A stretch of DNA of 64,000 bases from Neoscytalidium dimidiatum (Eukaryota > Ascomycota > Dothideomycetes > Botryosphaeriales > Botryosphaeriaceae), in NCBI GenBank assembly GCA_037367355.1, contig CM074695.1, forward strand, positions 1,922,001-1,986,000. The letters are read 5' to 3'. The position numbers were made by a program, and so were the translations under genes. The notes beneath the pieces are model-generated. The model did no database searches. It was given only the letters and a program-made list of their open reading frames with translations, and was not told where the DNA came from. Shown one piece after another: positions 40,991-51,171 of the stretch (its first letter is position 1; each line of letters starts with the position of its first letter).

Positions 40991-43900
40991 ATGGAGAGGT
41001 AACGTCCGCCCACCCATTGTCGTAGTGCGCTGTGCGACAACCACGCGCGGACGCCTCAAACCCAAGCCCCCAAGCCCGCTCTCTTCAGCCATCACTTCGC
41101 ATCGCAGTAGCCGCTGACGTCTGACATCGCATCCAGCGCTAGCACCCATAGGAGGAACAAATCCTCCGTCAGGTCGCTCCTGCAGCGCGTCTCGTCCAAG
41201 CAGGATGCTGCCGTAACCTCCGACGAAGACAACGCAATCTCCAACCCGGCCTCGTCGCAGACCTCCATCACCTCTCCGCCTCCCTCCTCCGTGCACGCCT
41301 CGCGGTCGAGCGTTCAGGGCCCACGTCACCGCCCGCATTTGTCTACCACCATGTCGAATTCCAACGCCACGTCTTCCGACGCTCTGTCTCCTCCCTACGC
41401 CTCACAGTCGCCCTCCTCTCCCACCGCCAAGGCTGCATCCATTGAGCAGTCTGTGCGCCTGTTCCGCATCTTCGAGGCCTTGCGCAACGGCGACACTGCT
41501 GCCATCTCCAAGGCAATACGGGAGGAAGCTTCAACACAGGTCGGCGCAAGGCAGAGCAGCTCGTCGGTTGCTTCCCTGTCCGGCGTGCGTTTGGAGGGGA
41601 CCACAATACTACACCTCGCTATCCAATGCGCCGAGTTGCCCGTCATTGAGTTCATCCTTTCCAACGTCGGTGCGGGCATTGATTTAAACGGGAGGGACAG
41701 AGATGGGAACACCCCACTCCACCTGGCTGCTCAGTTGGGCCGCGCTCCCGTTGTGCGCATGCTGCTGGATCAGAATGGCATCAATGACTCCTTGACCAAC
41801 TACCAAGGCCAGACGCCGCTCGATTTGGCCCGTACGCCCGACATTTTCCAGCAACTGCAGCTAACGAGGTCCATCTTCATCGACACGAATGTCAAAAGGA
41901 TCCAGGAACTGGCATTGAAGGGAGATTATAAAGCTCTGGAAGCTGTGCTGACGGATCCTCGGGTCCAGACGACGCTAGACGTCAACGGCCCCGAGCTCGC
42001 GACAGATCCTGCAACGGTCGAGACCGGGGGCACCTTGCTTCATGAGGCTGCCAGGAAGAAGGACACCCAGCTGTGTCAGCTGCTTTTACTGAATGGGGCG
42101 GACCCCTTCCGTCGGGACAGGAAGGGTAAGCTTCCCCATGAGGTTACGAAGGACGACAAGACCAAGGCAATCCTCAAGAAGTCTCCCGCCGCGGCTGCTG
42201 CTCAGCGCGGCATACAGGAGAAGACAATTCTCGGCGCGGCTGCACAAGCATCTGGACCAGCTTCTGCTGAAGTCGCTCTGGGCTCCAAGGAAAGTCGCGA
42301 GATGAAAGGTTATCTGAAGAAGTGGACAAATTACACAGGGGGCTACAAACTGAGGTGGTTCGTCTTGGAAGACGGCGTTTTGAGCTATTACAAGCACCAA
42401 GGTAATTTGGCGATGCCTCCTGATGATTTCTGACATTTCTCGCTAATGATATACAGACGACATTGGATCTGCGTGCCGTGGAGCTATTAACATGAGGATC
42501 GCCAAGCTCCACATGGACCCACAGGATAAGCTGCGCTTCGAGATCCATGGCAAATCATCTGTCAAGTATCACTTAAAAGCAAACCACCAGGTTGAAGCTA
42601 AGCGCTGGTTCTGGGCATTGAACAATGCCATCCAGTGGAGCAAGGATGAGGCACGCGAGGAGGAGAAGCGTCAGAACCGCGAGAGTGAAGCACTCCGCCA
42701 AGCCAAGGTTGAACAAGCTTCCAAAGAGGGTGATGCCGTTAGCACTGCAAGTTCGAGGCCAAATGGCAGGAACTCGGTGCTCAGCCCTTCTAGCAGTGGA
42801 GCATTGATCCCGCCTTCTGGCTCTCGCACTGGAGCAAGCACTGGCGAAGACGACGACCTTGGCAACAGCGCTTATGATGCCAGCTTAGGGGGCGAGGAGG
42901 TGAGCAGATTCGAAAGTCGCACCGGTAAGTCCATCGGCGGCGACCTCGATGACGAAGACGATTACGGCGATGATGTGAGCAGCGACAAGGTGCAGCCCGT
43001 CAGCAAGGACGCTTTCAACATCACTGCCCAATCAGTCAAATTGCAGCTGGATCTCCTCGCGCAGGTGTCCGCTGCCCTGCAAGCAGAAAAGGCCAAGAAC
43101 CCATCCATGACTATATCGGATCCTGCAGCAGTCCAGGCGATCAATTCCTACGAGGCTGCGGTCAGTAGTCTCAAAGGCCTTGTTGGAGATTTGTTCCGCA
43201 TTGCGCGCGACCGTGATGCGTATTGGCAGTACAGACTTGACCGAGAAGCCAATGTTCGTAGGATGTGGGAAGAGAGCATGGCCAAGGTCGCTAGGGAGCA
43301 GGAAGAGCTCGAGAACAAGATCGGAGAGTCTGAGGACAAGCGGAAACGCACGAAGAAGGCGCTCCGCGATGCTCTGCAGGGGCTCCAGAATGGAGAAACT
43401 AACCAAGTCAAGAACGCCATTGCTGAGACTGTGGCTATTCATGAAGTGGACGAGCCCGTGGGGGATGCGGGAGCGGTAACTCGTCGCAAGAGCAGCACGA
43501 CTGCAAGACCCAACCTTGCCGAACTTGCCGAACTTTCTGACTCCGAGTCGGATGATGAGGAATTCTTCGATGCAATTCAGGAAGGTGAGGTGGAGGTCGT
43601 GGAGGAGCTGCCCGTGACTTCCCCGCTGCCGCCGGAGACCGACGAGAAACCGCCATGCATGGACCTCAGAGAAGCGAAGGCCGCAGAAATTGTACCATCC
43701 TTCAAGGGCTATGAAGATCCTGTGCGCACACGCCTAAAGATGGACGAGGATAACCGTCCTAAGATTTCGCTATGGGTATGTTCCTTCCCAACCTAACCTG
43801 TGGTCGTTTCGTGCTGACCGCCCGTAGGGTATCTTGAAATCCATGATTGGGAAGGATATGACCAAGATGACCCTACCGGTATCCTTTAACGAGCCTACAT

Positions 43901-45019
43901 CTCTTTTGCAGCGTGTTGCCGAAGACATGGAATACGTTGACTTGCTTGACATTGCGGCGGAGCGCCTGGACTCTTGCGAACGCATGGTCTACGTCGCTGC
44001 ATTCGCTGCGAGTGAATATGCCTCGACAATTGGCCGTGTCGCCAAACCATTCAATCCTCTTTTGGGTGAAACCTTCGAGTACTGTCGACCGGATAAGGGC
44101 TTCCGCTTCTTCGTTGAGCAAGTCAGCCACCACCCACCGATTGGCGCTGCATGGGCGGAGTCAGCCAAGTGGGATTACTACGTAAGTGAAACAACGCTTT
44201 GCATGATCAGCGATCTAGCTCTAATGTCTGCTTCAGGGTGAATCGGCTGTCAAGTCCAAGTTCTATGGCAAGTCTTTCGACATTAACCCGCTCGGTACCT
44301 GGTTCCTCCGGTTGCGGCCTGCCTCCGGTGGAGAGGAGCTATATACATGGAAGAAGGTCACATCATCCGTCATTGGCATTATTACCGGAAATCCTACCGT
44401 CGACAATTATGGCTTGATGGAGATCAAAAACCATACCACTGGTGAAGTTTGCCTCCTGGATTTCAAGGCTCGCGGATGGAAGGCTTCTTCGGCCTACCAA
44501 GTCGCAGGCAAAGTAGTTGGCGCTGATGGCCAGACTCGCTGGAGTATCGGTGGTCGTTGGAACGACAAGATCTACGCTCGTTTGACGCCCGGCTACGAAG
44601 ATTCGGAGAATGTTGGTGGTAAAGACAAGCAAGCGATTCTTGTCTGGCAGTGTCATGAGCGTCCAACCGGAATTCCCTTCAACCTTACGCCTTTCGTTCT
44701 TACATTAAATGCCCTGCCGGAGCGTCTGAAGCCTGTTCTTGCACCAACAGATACCCGCCTTAGACCCGACCAGCGTGCTATGGAGGACGGTGAATACGAC
44801 CTCGCTGCTGTCGAAAAGAACCGGGTCGAGGAAAAGCAGCGCGCCAAGAGGAGAGAACGAGAGGCCAAGGGCGAGGAGTTCCACCCGCACTGGTTTACAA
44901 AGGCAGTCGACGAGACTACGGGTGAGGAGTACTGGAAGTTCAGTGGCGAGTATTGGAAGATGAGAGAGAAGGTCGCCAACGGAGAGGGCCAGTGGGAAGG
45001 CTGCGAAGATATTTTCTAA
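40991..45019 (+). CDS. Oxysterol-binding protein, long form (ankyrin-PH-FFAT-ORD)
   Basis: Five exons are proposed (40991-40998, 41137-42401, 42457-43775, 43828-44181, 44237-45019), giving 1242 aa. The first exon is only ATGGAGAG; its 138-nt intron joins it to a frame reading [19 protein letters not shown], which is open upstream of any other ATG. If wrong, translation starts at ATG 41351. Ankyrin repeats occupy about 120-330 ([40 protein letters not shown]). A PH domain starts at about 392 ([20 protein letters not shown]). EFFDAIQ at about 793-799, in an acidic/Ser context, is an FFAT motif for VAP binding on the ER. The ORD carries the fingerprint EQVSHHPP (961-968). The architecture equals yeast Osh1/Osh2: sterol or PI4P exchange at ER contact sites. 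Confidence 0.93.
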
Positions 45020-46142
45020 GAGCGTGCGTGGGATTTGAGGACGTTTTGTGAAGAAGTCATGAGTGTGGATTGTTGAGCGTTGGTGTTCAGCGACACGATA
45101 CCACTCTCTCAGTGAGCGACGGCCTTTGTATTAACAGACTGGATGACCGTCCCTTTCTTGTTCTCTTCTTCCTCCTTCTTCTTCCTCCCCTTCTCGGCCT
45201 TCTCCAAGGTTGCTGCTTCACTCTATTGCTTTCCACTTTCATTCTTGCGTAATTCTTGTTCTATCGTTGCTCTCTGCACAAGCTTTAATGTCTTCTCCCT
45301 ACGCTCCCCCTTCACGCTAAAGATCAAAATCGCTCTAGAACACGAATAATGAAGAAAGACGGCTGTTCATCGTCGTTGCAATTGTGGACCCATATAACTA
45401 TCGTGATTCTATTATGAAAACGGCATCCCAATCTTCCACAACGCCTCCATCGTGCCCATCCCATGCGTCTTGTGTTCTGTTTCGAATAGGCATCTACCTA
45501 CGCCTCTCGGACTATTTATCCTTGTTACGACCTTCTCCGTAATGCTACCTATACGCTGCGGCAGTGGCTGTCGGCGCAAACGTATCTGATTCGTTGGCTC
45601 GCTGTCGCTTGCCAACTGCCATCGCAACGAAGGCTATTTTATCATTCAGCGGAGCGGCTCCGCTCCGTTCTGCTTTGTCCGCGTTTCCCTTTTCAGGCTA
45701 GGTGGAGGCTTCGATCAGTTGTTCTCGCCCATCGATGCGGTCGAGGAGATCGTACGCGCGAGTCAGACATGCTTTGAGTTCCAGCTCGTTTGACATCAAG
45801 CAGTAAGAAAACGAAGCGCTATTCAGTTCTCCTTTCCCCACGATTCGGGTCGACATAGCGATACAGCACGTTATCCATGAAGGGGTCACGCTACGAATCC
45901 AATGAGCCAACGTGAAAAGCGCCTCGACCGAGTAGGGGTGGAAATATTCCGATAACTAATCTGCGAAGCCAAGCGTTTGACTCGGTGGCCTGCTTAGCAA
46001 TATGTATGACGTGCCCTCCACCATTGCCCCGCCGCGGGGTAAAGGGAGCGAAGCTATTACGAGAGACGTCTGGAGAAGAGAAAGACTGAACCAAGCCGCA
46101 GGGTTAAGCAACGAATGACAACCATGATTCTCCCGAGACCTC

Positions 46143-46148
46143 TATAAA
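46143..46148 (+). promoter_or_regulatory. TATA box of isochorismatase-family gene
   Basis: TATAAA lies 220 bp upstream of the ATG at 46363, in a GC-balanced context. The transcript would then begin with the CA/TA-repeat leader. Confidence 0.45.
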
Positions 46149-46209
46149 TGGCTTCCTCCTTCCCCGCGACTCCGCTTTCCAATTCCTACTGACTTTGTTC
46201 CGTCCACAG

Positions 46210-46244
46210 ACACACACACACATATATATAAAATATATACACAT
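46210..46244. repeat. CA/TA compound microsatellite
   Basis: (AC)n followed by (AT)n and a short AC tail, probably within the 5' UTR of the isochorismatase-family gene. Confidence 0.85.
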
Positions 46245-46362
46245 ACGCGCTTCCCCAACCCTTTTTTCAAACAACCAAAAACCCAAAAACCCAAGTCCCC
46301 CTTCCACCCATTTCAAGAAAAAACAAAGCACTCACGAGTCCGCAAGCCGCCGCAGCGACACA

Positions 46363-47201
46363 ATGGCCCAGTCCTTCCGCACCCTCGCCGGCATCCCGCC
46401 CACGGTCGCGACGCCGACCAACTCGGTGCTGGTCATCATCGACGCGCAGAACGAGTACGCGTCGGGCGCGCTGGCGGTCAAGGGCGTGGGCTCCTCGCGC
46501 GCGGCCATCGCGGCGCTGCTGCAGCGCTACCGCGCCGCGCCGGGCGGCGGCGGCCACGTCGCGCACGTCGTGCACAGCGTGCCCGACGGCGCGCCCTTCT
46601 TCACGCCCGGCACGCCGCTGGCCGACGAGTTCGCGGAGCTGGCGCCGCGCAGCACGGCCGAGAGCGGCGGCCGCGAGGTGCTGGTCAGCAAGAGGTTCCC
46701 CGGCGCGTTCGCCGAGACGGGCCTGGCCGATTTCGTCCGGGCCACGGGCAAGAAGATCGTGGTGCTGGTCGGGTACATGGCGCACGTGTGCGTGAGCACG
46801 ACGGCGAGGCAGGCCGATCAGAGGGGGTTGGAGGTCGTGGTCGTGAGGGATGCGGTGGGCGATAGGGATATTCCCGGAGGGACGGGAGAGCAGGTTACCG
46901 AGGTGAGTTGAGGGTTCCCTTTGCTTTGTTTCTGTTGTTCTTGCTGTTGGTTGGTGTTGGGATGAAAGGTCTTCTCTTTCTTTCTATTTCCGTTCTTCCA
47001 AGGTTGTGTCTATGTTCTTTTTTTTTTTTTTTTTCTTGCTTTCTTTCCTTCTTTTTATTCTGTATTACTTGATTGGGTATTTCTCGCGAGGCGTTGATTT
47101 CACTCTGTACGTGAAGTACTAATGGTGATGCTACACAGTGGGTCCTCGCCGAGCTTGGAGATGCTTTCGGCACCATCGTGAACAGCGCCGATATCAAATA
47201 A
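46363..47201 (+). CDS. Isochorismatase-family cysteine hydrolase
   Basis: Two exons (46363-46902, 47139-47201) encode 200 aa. The triad of the family is present: Asp27 (VLVIIDAQNEY), Lys110 (VSKRFPGAF) and Cys143 (GYMAHVCVSTTARQA). The cis-peptide region GYMAHVC and the VVVVRDAVGDRDI strand agree with nicotinamidase/isochorismatase-like hydrolases. Substrates across the family include isochorismate, nicotinamide, carbamoyl-sarcosine and other amides, so the exact reaction is open. The intron is unusually long for this window (236 nt). It has a long T run (about 47012-47034) and a TACTAAT branch-point sequence 20-25 nt before the acceptor. The last exon encodes WVLAELGDAFGTIVNS and a short tail. 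An AATAAA overlaps the TAA stop. No signal peptide, so it is cytosolic. Confidence 0.88.
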
Positions 47202-47415
47202 AGGAGGAGAAAGGAGAAACCCAGGAGGTAAGAAAGCCGGCACGTCAGGAAAGAAACAAGAACGAAAAGGTATCAGAGGTGGGACTGAGGGCGGTTAGCT
47301 CTGCATTATCTTCGGGCCAATGACATACCATGCGGCCAGCCCAGCTGTTCAGCATATCAAATCCAAAGTCATGTGCAGAATCAGACCTCACAGCAAACGT
47401 CTTCGTCCATCAGCG

Positions 47416-48297
47416 TCAAACGAGGTCGATGACCTGATACTTGTCGTCGAACATGGACGCGCGCGGGCACCTCCACAAGCCCACGCGCTCGAACTCGTTC
47501 TTCGCGCCGCCCCGCCGGCGCCTGACCAGCAGCCCGTCGTGGTGGCCCCAGGCCACGGAGCTGGGCGCGTACTCGTAGAAGCGCACGCAGTACACGACCT
47601 CGAACTGGCGCTCGGCGTGCTCCGCCGGCGTCACGCCGCAGTCGAACAGCAGCTTGAGGTGGTCGTTGCGCCGGCCGCGGTCCTCCCACAGCCGCAGCGT
47701 CGTGTCCACCCAGTCCGCGTCCGACAGCTCCGCGCCGCACAATGGTGAAGACGAGCTGCCGTCGCCGCTGCTGCCGCCGCCGCCGCCGCCTCCTCCCCCT
47801 CCTCCTCCTCCTCCTCCTCCTCCTCCTCGTGACGGGGATAGCACCCGCTTGCGCATTCGCTGGTCGTAGATGATACACCCGTGCCAGACGCGCGCGCCCC
47901 CGCCAGCGGCGGCGTCGTTGGGAAGCGTCGTGTCGGCGAGCAGCGGCAAGGCGGGGCACAGGCAGCAGCGCAGCCTGATGACGCCCTTTGAGACGCCGCG
48001 GCGCGGGCAGCGCGTCCGGAGCACCTGCAGCTTCCTGTCGATGCGCGGGAAGCGGTGGTCCAGCTGGCGGCGGCTGCGGAGCTCCGAGGCGTCCTGCACG
48101 TCGAGCGACGAGTCCAGGGAGCGCGGCCACTGCGCGTCCCAGTAGATGTAGCCGCCGGAGATGGACGCCCAGGACCAGGACGGCGCGGCCGAGGAGGGCA
48201 GGCGCGCCTTGGGATAGATGGCGAACCAGAGGAGGCTGGCGGGGATGAGGGCGGGCCAGAGGCCGGCGCAGTAGAGGCTGGAGGGGGGAGGTTGTGC

Positions 48298-48333
<36 letters not shown>

Positions 48334-48705
48334 TGATGGTAGAGATAGAGATAGTGACGACGATGCCTGCAATAACGGGCTCTCTTGCAATTTGCCGGCG
48401 AAGCGCTCTGCGGCCTCGGAAAGCGCAGCGAGCCGGTCTTCGGGCCCGGACGGCGGCGATTTGTTGCTCGGAGCGCTCGTCAGCTTGGAGTACGTCGAGA
48501 CGGTGGAATACCAGGCTAGTTCCAGCGCGTCGTGTTCGACCTGGCGCCGTTGATGCTGTTGGTCTTGCCGGTGCCGTTGTTGTGCCGCACGATACGAGCC
48601 CAGCAGCGATCTCGAGTCAGAGTCGTCGTCGGACGGCGATGACGCCGCCGTGGCCGCTCGGACGAGGCTGCACATGGACGAGGCCCGTGACAGGCTGCTC
48701 TTCAT
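47416..48705 (-). CDS. HET-related protein lacking the HET domain, with Gly and Ser tracts
   Basis: A single frame of 429 aa from ATG 48703-48705. It resembles only the part of fungal HET (heterokaryon incompatibility) proteins that follows the HET domain. ELAWYSTVSTYSKL, then DRLAALSEAAERFAGKL, then YCAGLWPALIPASLLWF, then APSWSWASISGGYIYW, and the terminal YQVIDLV occur in the usual order. The HET domain proper, expected before these, is absent; only a Ser/Gln/Asp-rich leader of about 65 residues precedes them. Nothing like it lies upstream to 49.2 kb. Triplet expansions add a run of about 13 serines (48298-48332) and about 18 glycines (47762-47828). The frame is intact, so it may be expressed, or it may be a young remnant. 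Incompatibility function without a HET domain is doubtful. Confidence 0.7.
47762..47828 (-). repeat. GGN triplet repeat encoding poly-glycine
   Basis: On the plus strand, CCG units then CTC units run in tandem. On the minus strand they encode about 18 glycines in the HET-related protein, before a Ser-Gly patch. Confidence 0.9.
48298..48332 (-). repeat. CGA/TCG triplet repeat encoding poly-serine
   Basis: About 11-12 perfect CGA units on the plus strand read as TCG serine codons in the HET-related protein, extending a serine-rich linker. Confidence 0.9.
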
Positions 48706-49384
48706 GGTGCTCTTTTTCAGAAGTGATGTGTTCGGCGGGCCGGAGGGGAGATCGTTTGGTGGTAAATCGATGGGAAAATGCTCTTGACTCAAGGGGTAAA
48801 ACCGGGTGTTGCCTGGCGACCTCAGGCTTCCTGTGAGTGGAGGAAACGGCTGCTGATGAATCCGAACTTTTTTTTTTTTTTTTTCCCTTGAGCGATGAGT
48901 TGTAGCCTGATCGCCAGACCCAGCCCCACAAACAACAACGCACCCTTTGGTGGCACGGATGGCCGCGGCTCACTCTTCCTCTCTGTGCTTCCTTTTCTGG
49001 AAAAAGCAAAGCTAGAGGCCGTCCTCAACCCCTCCCATAAGCCTTGCACCAACTGTCCAGACGCGGACGGGCTGCTACAAGCGATCCGCTTAGCCCTGGG
49101 AGGTCTCAGACGCCACTGCGTAGTGTTTGTGGGAAGCAACCTCGGCATTTTGCCAATCACCAAAGAGACTGATATAGCTATTGCTCGTATTAATACCTGA
49201 GCTCGAAGCTACTGCGAGCCTTTCTCAATCCGGCAACTTAATGGCCAGGAACATCATTGCTCTGCCTATCGCTCACCTCCCACCTCATCGGAAGCTCTTC
49301 TCCATCGACCTCCATCCTCGTCACAGACACAACCCCCCCACCCCACGCACATACTCACTTAACCTCCGCCGTAGCCTCGCCCTC
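48706..49384. other. Intergenic region upstream of HET-related gene
   Basis: 679 bp between the HET-related start and the reductase stop, both minus strand. A T16 run lies near 48869-48884. No HET-domain coding sequence or other gene was found on either strand. Confidence 0.55.
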
Positions 49385-50494
49385 TCACGCACCGGCCCCC
49401 TTTCCCCCCTCCAGCGCCTTTTCCTTCTCCACAAGCTCCAGATACTGCGGCACGATGCTCTTCACCATCTCGTCCACGCCCCTCAACTTCACCCCAAACG
49501 CCCTCTCCACCTTATCACTCCTGAACCTCAACCCACTCTTCGTCTTCACCACCCCCCCGTTCGGCAGCAGCCCCTCCTCCACCTCCTTCGGATAGAGCCT
49601 CGCGGCCGCCTCGGTGAACTGGCTCCACTCGACCTCCTCCGCCAACAGAAACACCTCCGTCCCCTCCTTCCCCGTCGCGATCGCCTCCTCATCCAGCGCC
49701 TTCAAGTGCAACTCCACCACGTCGTCCACGTGCGCCGCGCACCCGGGCGTGGGCGGGGGCTCCTCCTGGCCCCTCACGCCGGCCAGCAGCCTCAAAAACT
49801 GCGCGTTGCTGCCCCCCCACAGGTCGGCCACGCCCCTCGCGACGTCCATCCTGCCGCACACGAACCCGGGCGCGACGGCCACGAAGTCGAACCCCACCCG
49901 GCCCGCGCGCCTCTCGGCCTCGACCCACGCCAGCGCCCGCCGCAGCGCCACCGCCTTGCTCACGCAGTACGCGACGAAGGGCGCGACGAAGGGCGGCTCG
50001 CGCTCCTCGGCGATGCTGCCCTCGTCGATCCAGACCTCCCCTTCCACCTCCCCGACCAGCATCTCCGGCGTCACGAACGCGCCCAGGCTGCTCACGCACA
50101 CGACGCGCCGCACGCCGCCCACCGCCTTCGCGCTCTCCAGCACCGCCACCGTGCACGCGACCGCCGGCTCGATGATGCGGCGCCCCTGCTCCTCGGGCGC
50201 GCAGTCGCGGATGGGCGGCGGCGACGCGGCGTGCAGCACGTACGAGCAGCCGCGGGTCGCGTCATCCAGGGCCCCCGGAGCGGCCAGGTCCGGGACGATG
50301 AAGTAGGTGACGTGCGTCTCGGCGACGTTGTTGGGTAAGGCGAGTAGCGCGGGCGTGGAGGCGACGAAGGCGCGCTTGTCGGCGCTGCGCACGACGACGT
50401 GCGTCTTGTAGCCCGCGCGGAGCGCGCCGAGGAGGAGCGCGAAGCCGATGAAGCCGGAGGCGCCGGTGATGAGGATCGTGCCTTTGGGTGACAT
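49385..50494 (-). CDS. NAD(P)-dependent epimerase/reductase, extended SDR (DFR/Gre2-like)
   Basis: An intronless frame of 369 aa. TGASGFIG (10-17) is the Rossmann dinucleotide-binding motif. Ser135/136 (VCVSSLGAF) and Tyr176-x-x-x-Lys180 (YCVSK) make the SDR catalytic residues. VAPGFVCGRMD, HVDDVVELHLKAL and the C-terminal LYPKEVEEGLLPNGG match dihydroflavonol-reductase / methylglyoxal-reductase (Gre2)-type ketoreductases. The enzyme should reduce a ketone or aldehyde using NAD(P)H in the cytosol; the substrate is unknown. GC content is high. A TATAAAA lies about 115 bp upstream of the start. No cluster partner is adjacent. Confidence 0.9.
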   Translation of the reverse strand: MSPKGTILITGASGFIGFALLLGALRAGYKTHVVVRSADKRAFVASTPALLALPNNVAETHVTYFIVPDLAAPGALDDATRGCSYVLHAASPPPIRDCAPEEQGRRIIEPAVACTVAVLESAKAVGGVRRVVCVSSLGAFVTPEMLVGEVEGEVWIDEGSIAEEREPPFVAPFVAYCVSKAVALRRALAWVEAERRAGRVGFDFVAVAPGFVCGRMDVARGVADLWGGSNAQFLRLLAGVRGQEEPPPTPGCAAHVDDVVELHLKALDEEAIATGKEGTEVFLLAEEVEWSQFTEAAARLYPKEVEEGLLPNGGVVKTKSGLRFRSDKVERAFGVKLRGVDEMVKSIVPQYLELVEKEKALEGGKGAGA

Positions 50495-51171
50495 TGTTTG
50501 GGAAATGCTGGGATAGTGTGTTTTTTGAAGATGGGGGCGGGATTTTTTTTTTTCTCTTTTGTTTACGTTGTAAGCGTTGAGGTCGCAGAGCGGGGGTGGT
50601 TCTGGATTTTATATCTTCCCATCATCGGGGATACGACTGATAACCCCGCAACGGACGCATTGCAGATGCAGGTGAGAATTCGGAAACGTACAGTTTGTCG
50701 CGAGAGATTTGTGGAGAGGCCAAACCGAGATCGTCTGGTGGAAATCGCTTATCCGCCCCCTGAGCATTTCGCATACGTTTCCTTCTCTATCGTCGTGCTG
50801 ACCGCGAATCATCAGCCCGAAATCCATGAGGAGCAACTGAGAAGCCACGTCTCAAAAGCAATTGGTCGATCTAACCAGTAAGCAGGAAAATTAGGGGCTG
50901 GTAGGGCGCCACAAGGATTACCGCGTAAGCCTTGGCAACTACTTGGCCAACTTCTGCAGTTGAGATACATGGCTGGTCTGACAAGTCCCCACGCAAGCCA
51001 GCGGGTCGCAAATATCCGCCCAGGTCAGCATAAGCGGAATAATCCGTTTGTACGTACGAGTCTGGCGTGGCCGTTCAGATTTAAAAAGGGGGAGGTTGGG
51101 AAGAATTGGTAGGTGAAATGAAGTAACGAGAAATTACTTTTATATTCTTCAGGAGAGTTTTGATAGACCAG
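50495..51171. other. Intergenic region between reductase and phytase genes
   Basis: 677 bp. The left part is the reductase promoter with its TATA box, and the right part the phytase 3' flank. A frame at 50498-50881 shows no family resemblance. Confidence 0.55.
50607..50613 (-). promoter_or_regulatory. TATA box of SDR reductase gene
   Basis: TATAAAA on the minus strand, about 115 bp upstream of the start codon at 50494. Confidence 0.5.

Larger units (their letters stand above)
45020..46362. other. Intergenic region between OSH and isochorismatase genes
   Basis: 1.34 kb with no recognisable gene. It starts with the T/C-rich OSH 3' flank and ends with a TATA box (46143-46148) and a CA/TA microsatellite (46210-46244) before the next start codon. 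Confidence 0.55.

Noticed and set aside
49181..50338. 385-codon plus-strand frame
   Set aside because: Antisense shadow of the SDR reductase; composition is His/Arg/Leu repeats from the GC-rich complement.
50498..50881. 127-codon frame upstream of the reductase
   Set aside because: Overlaps the reductase promoter and TATA box on the other strand; no family resemblance.
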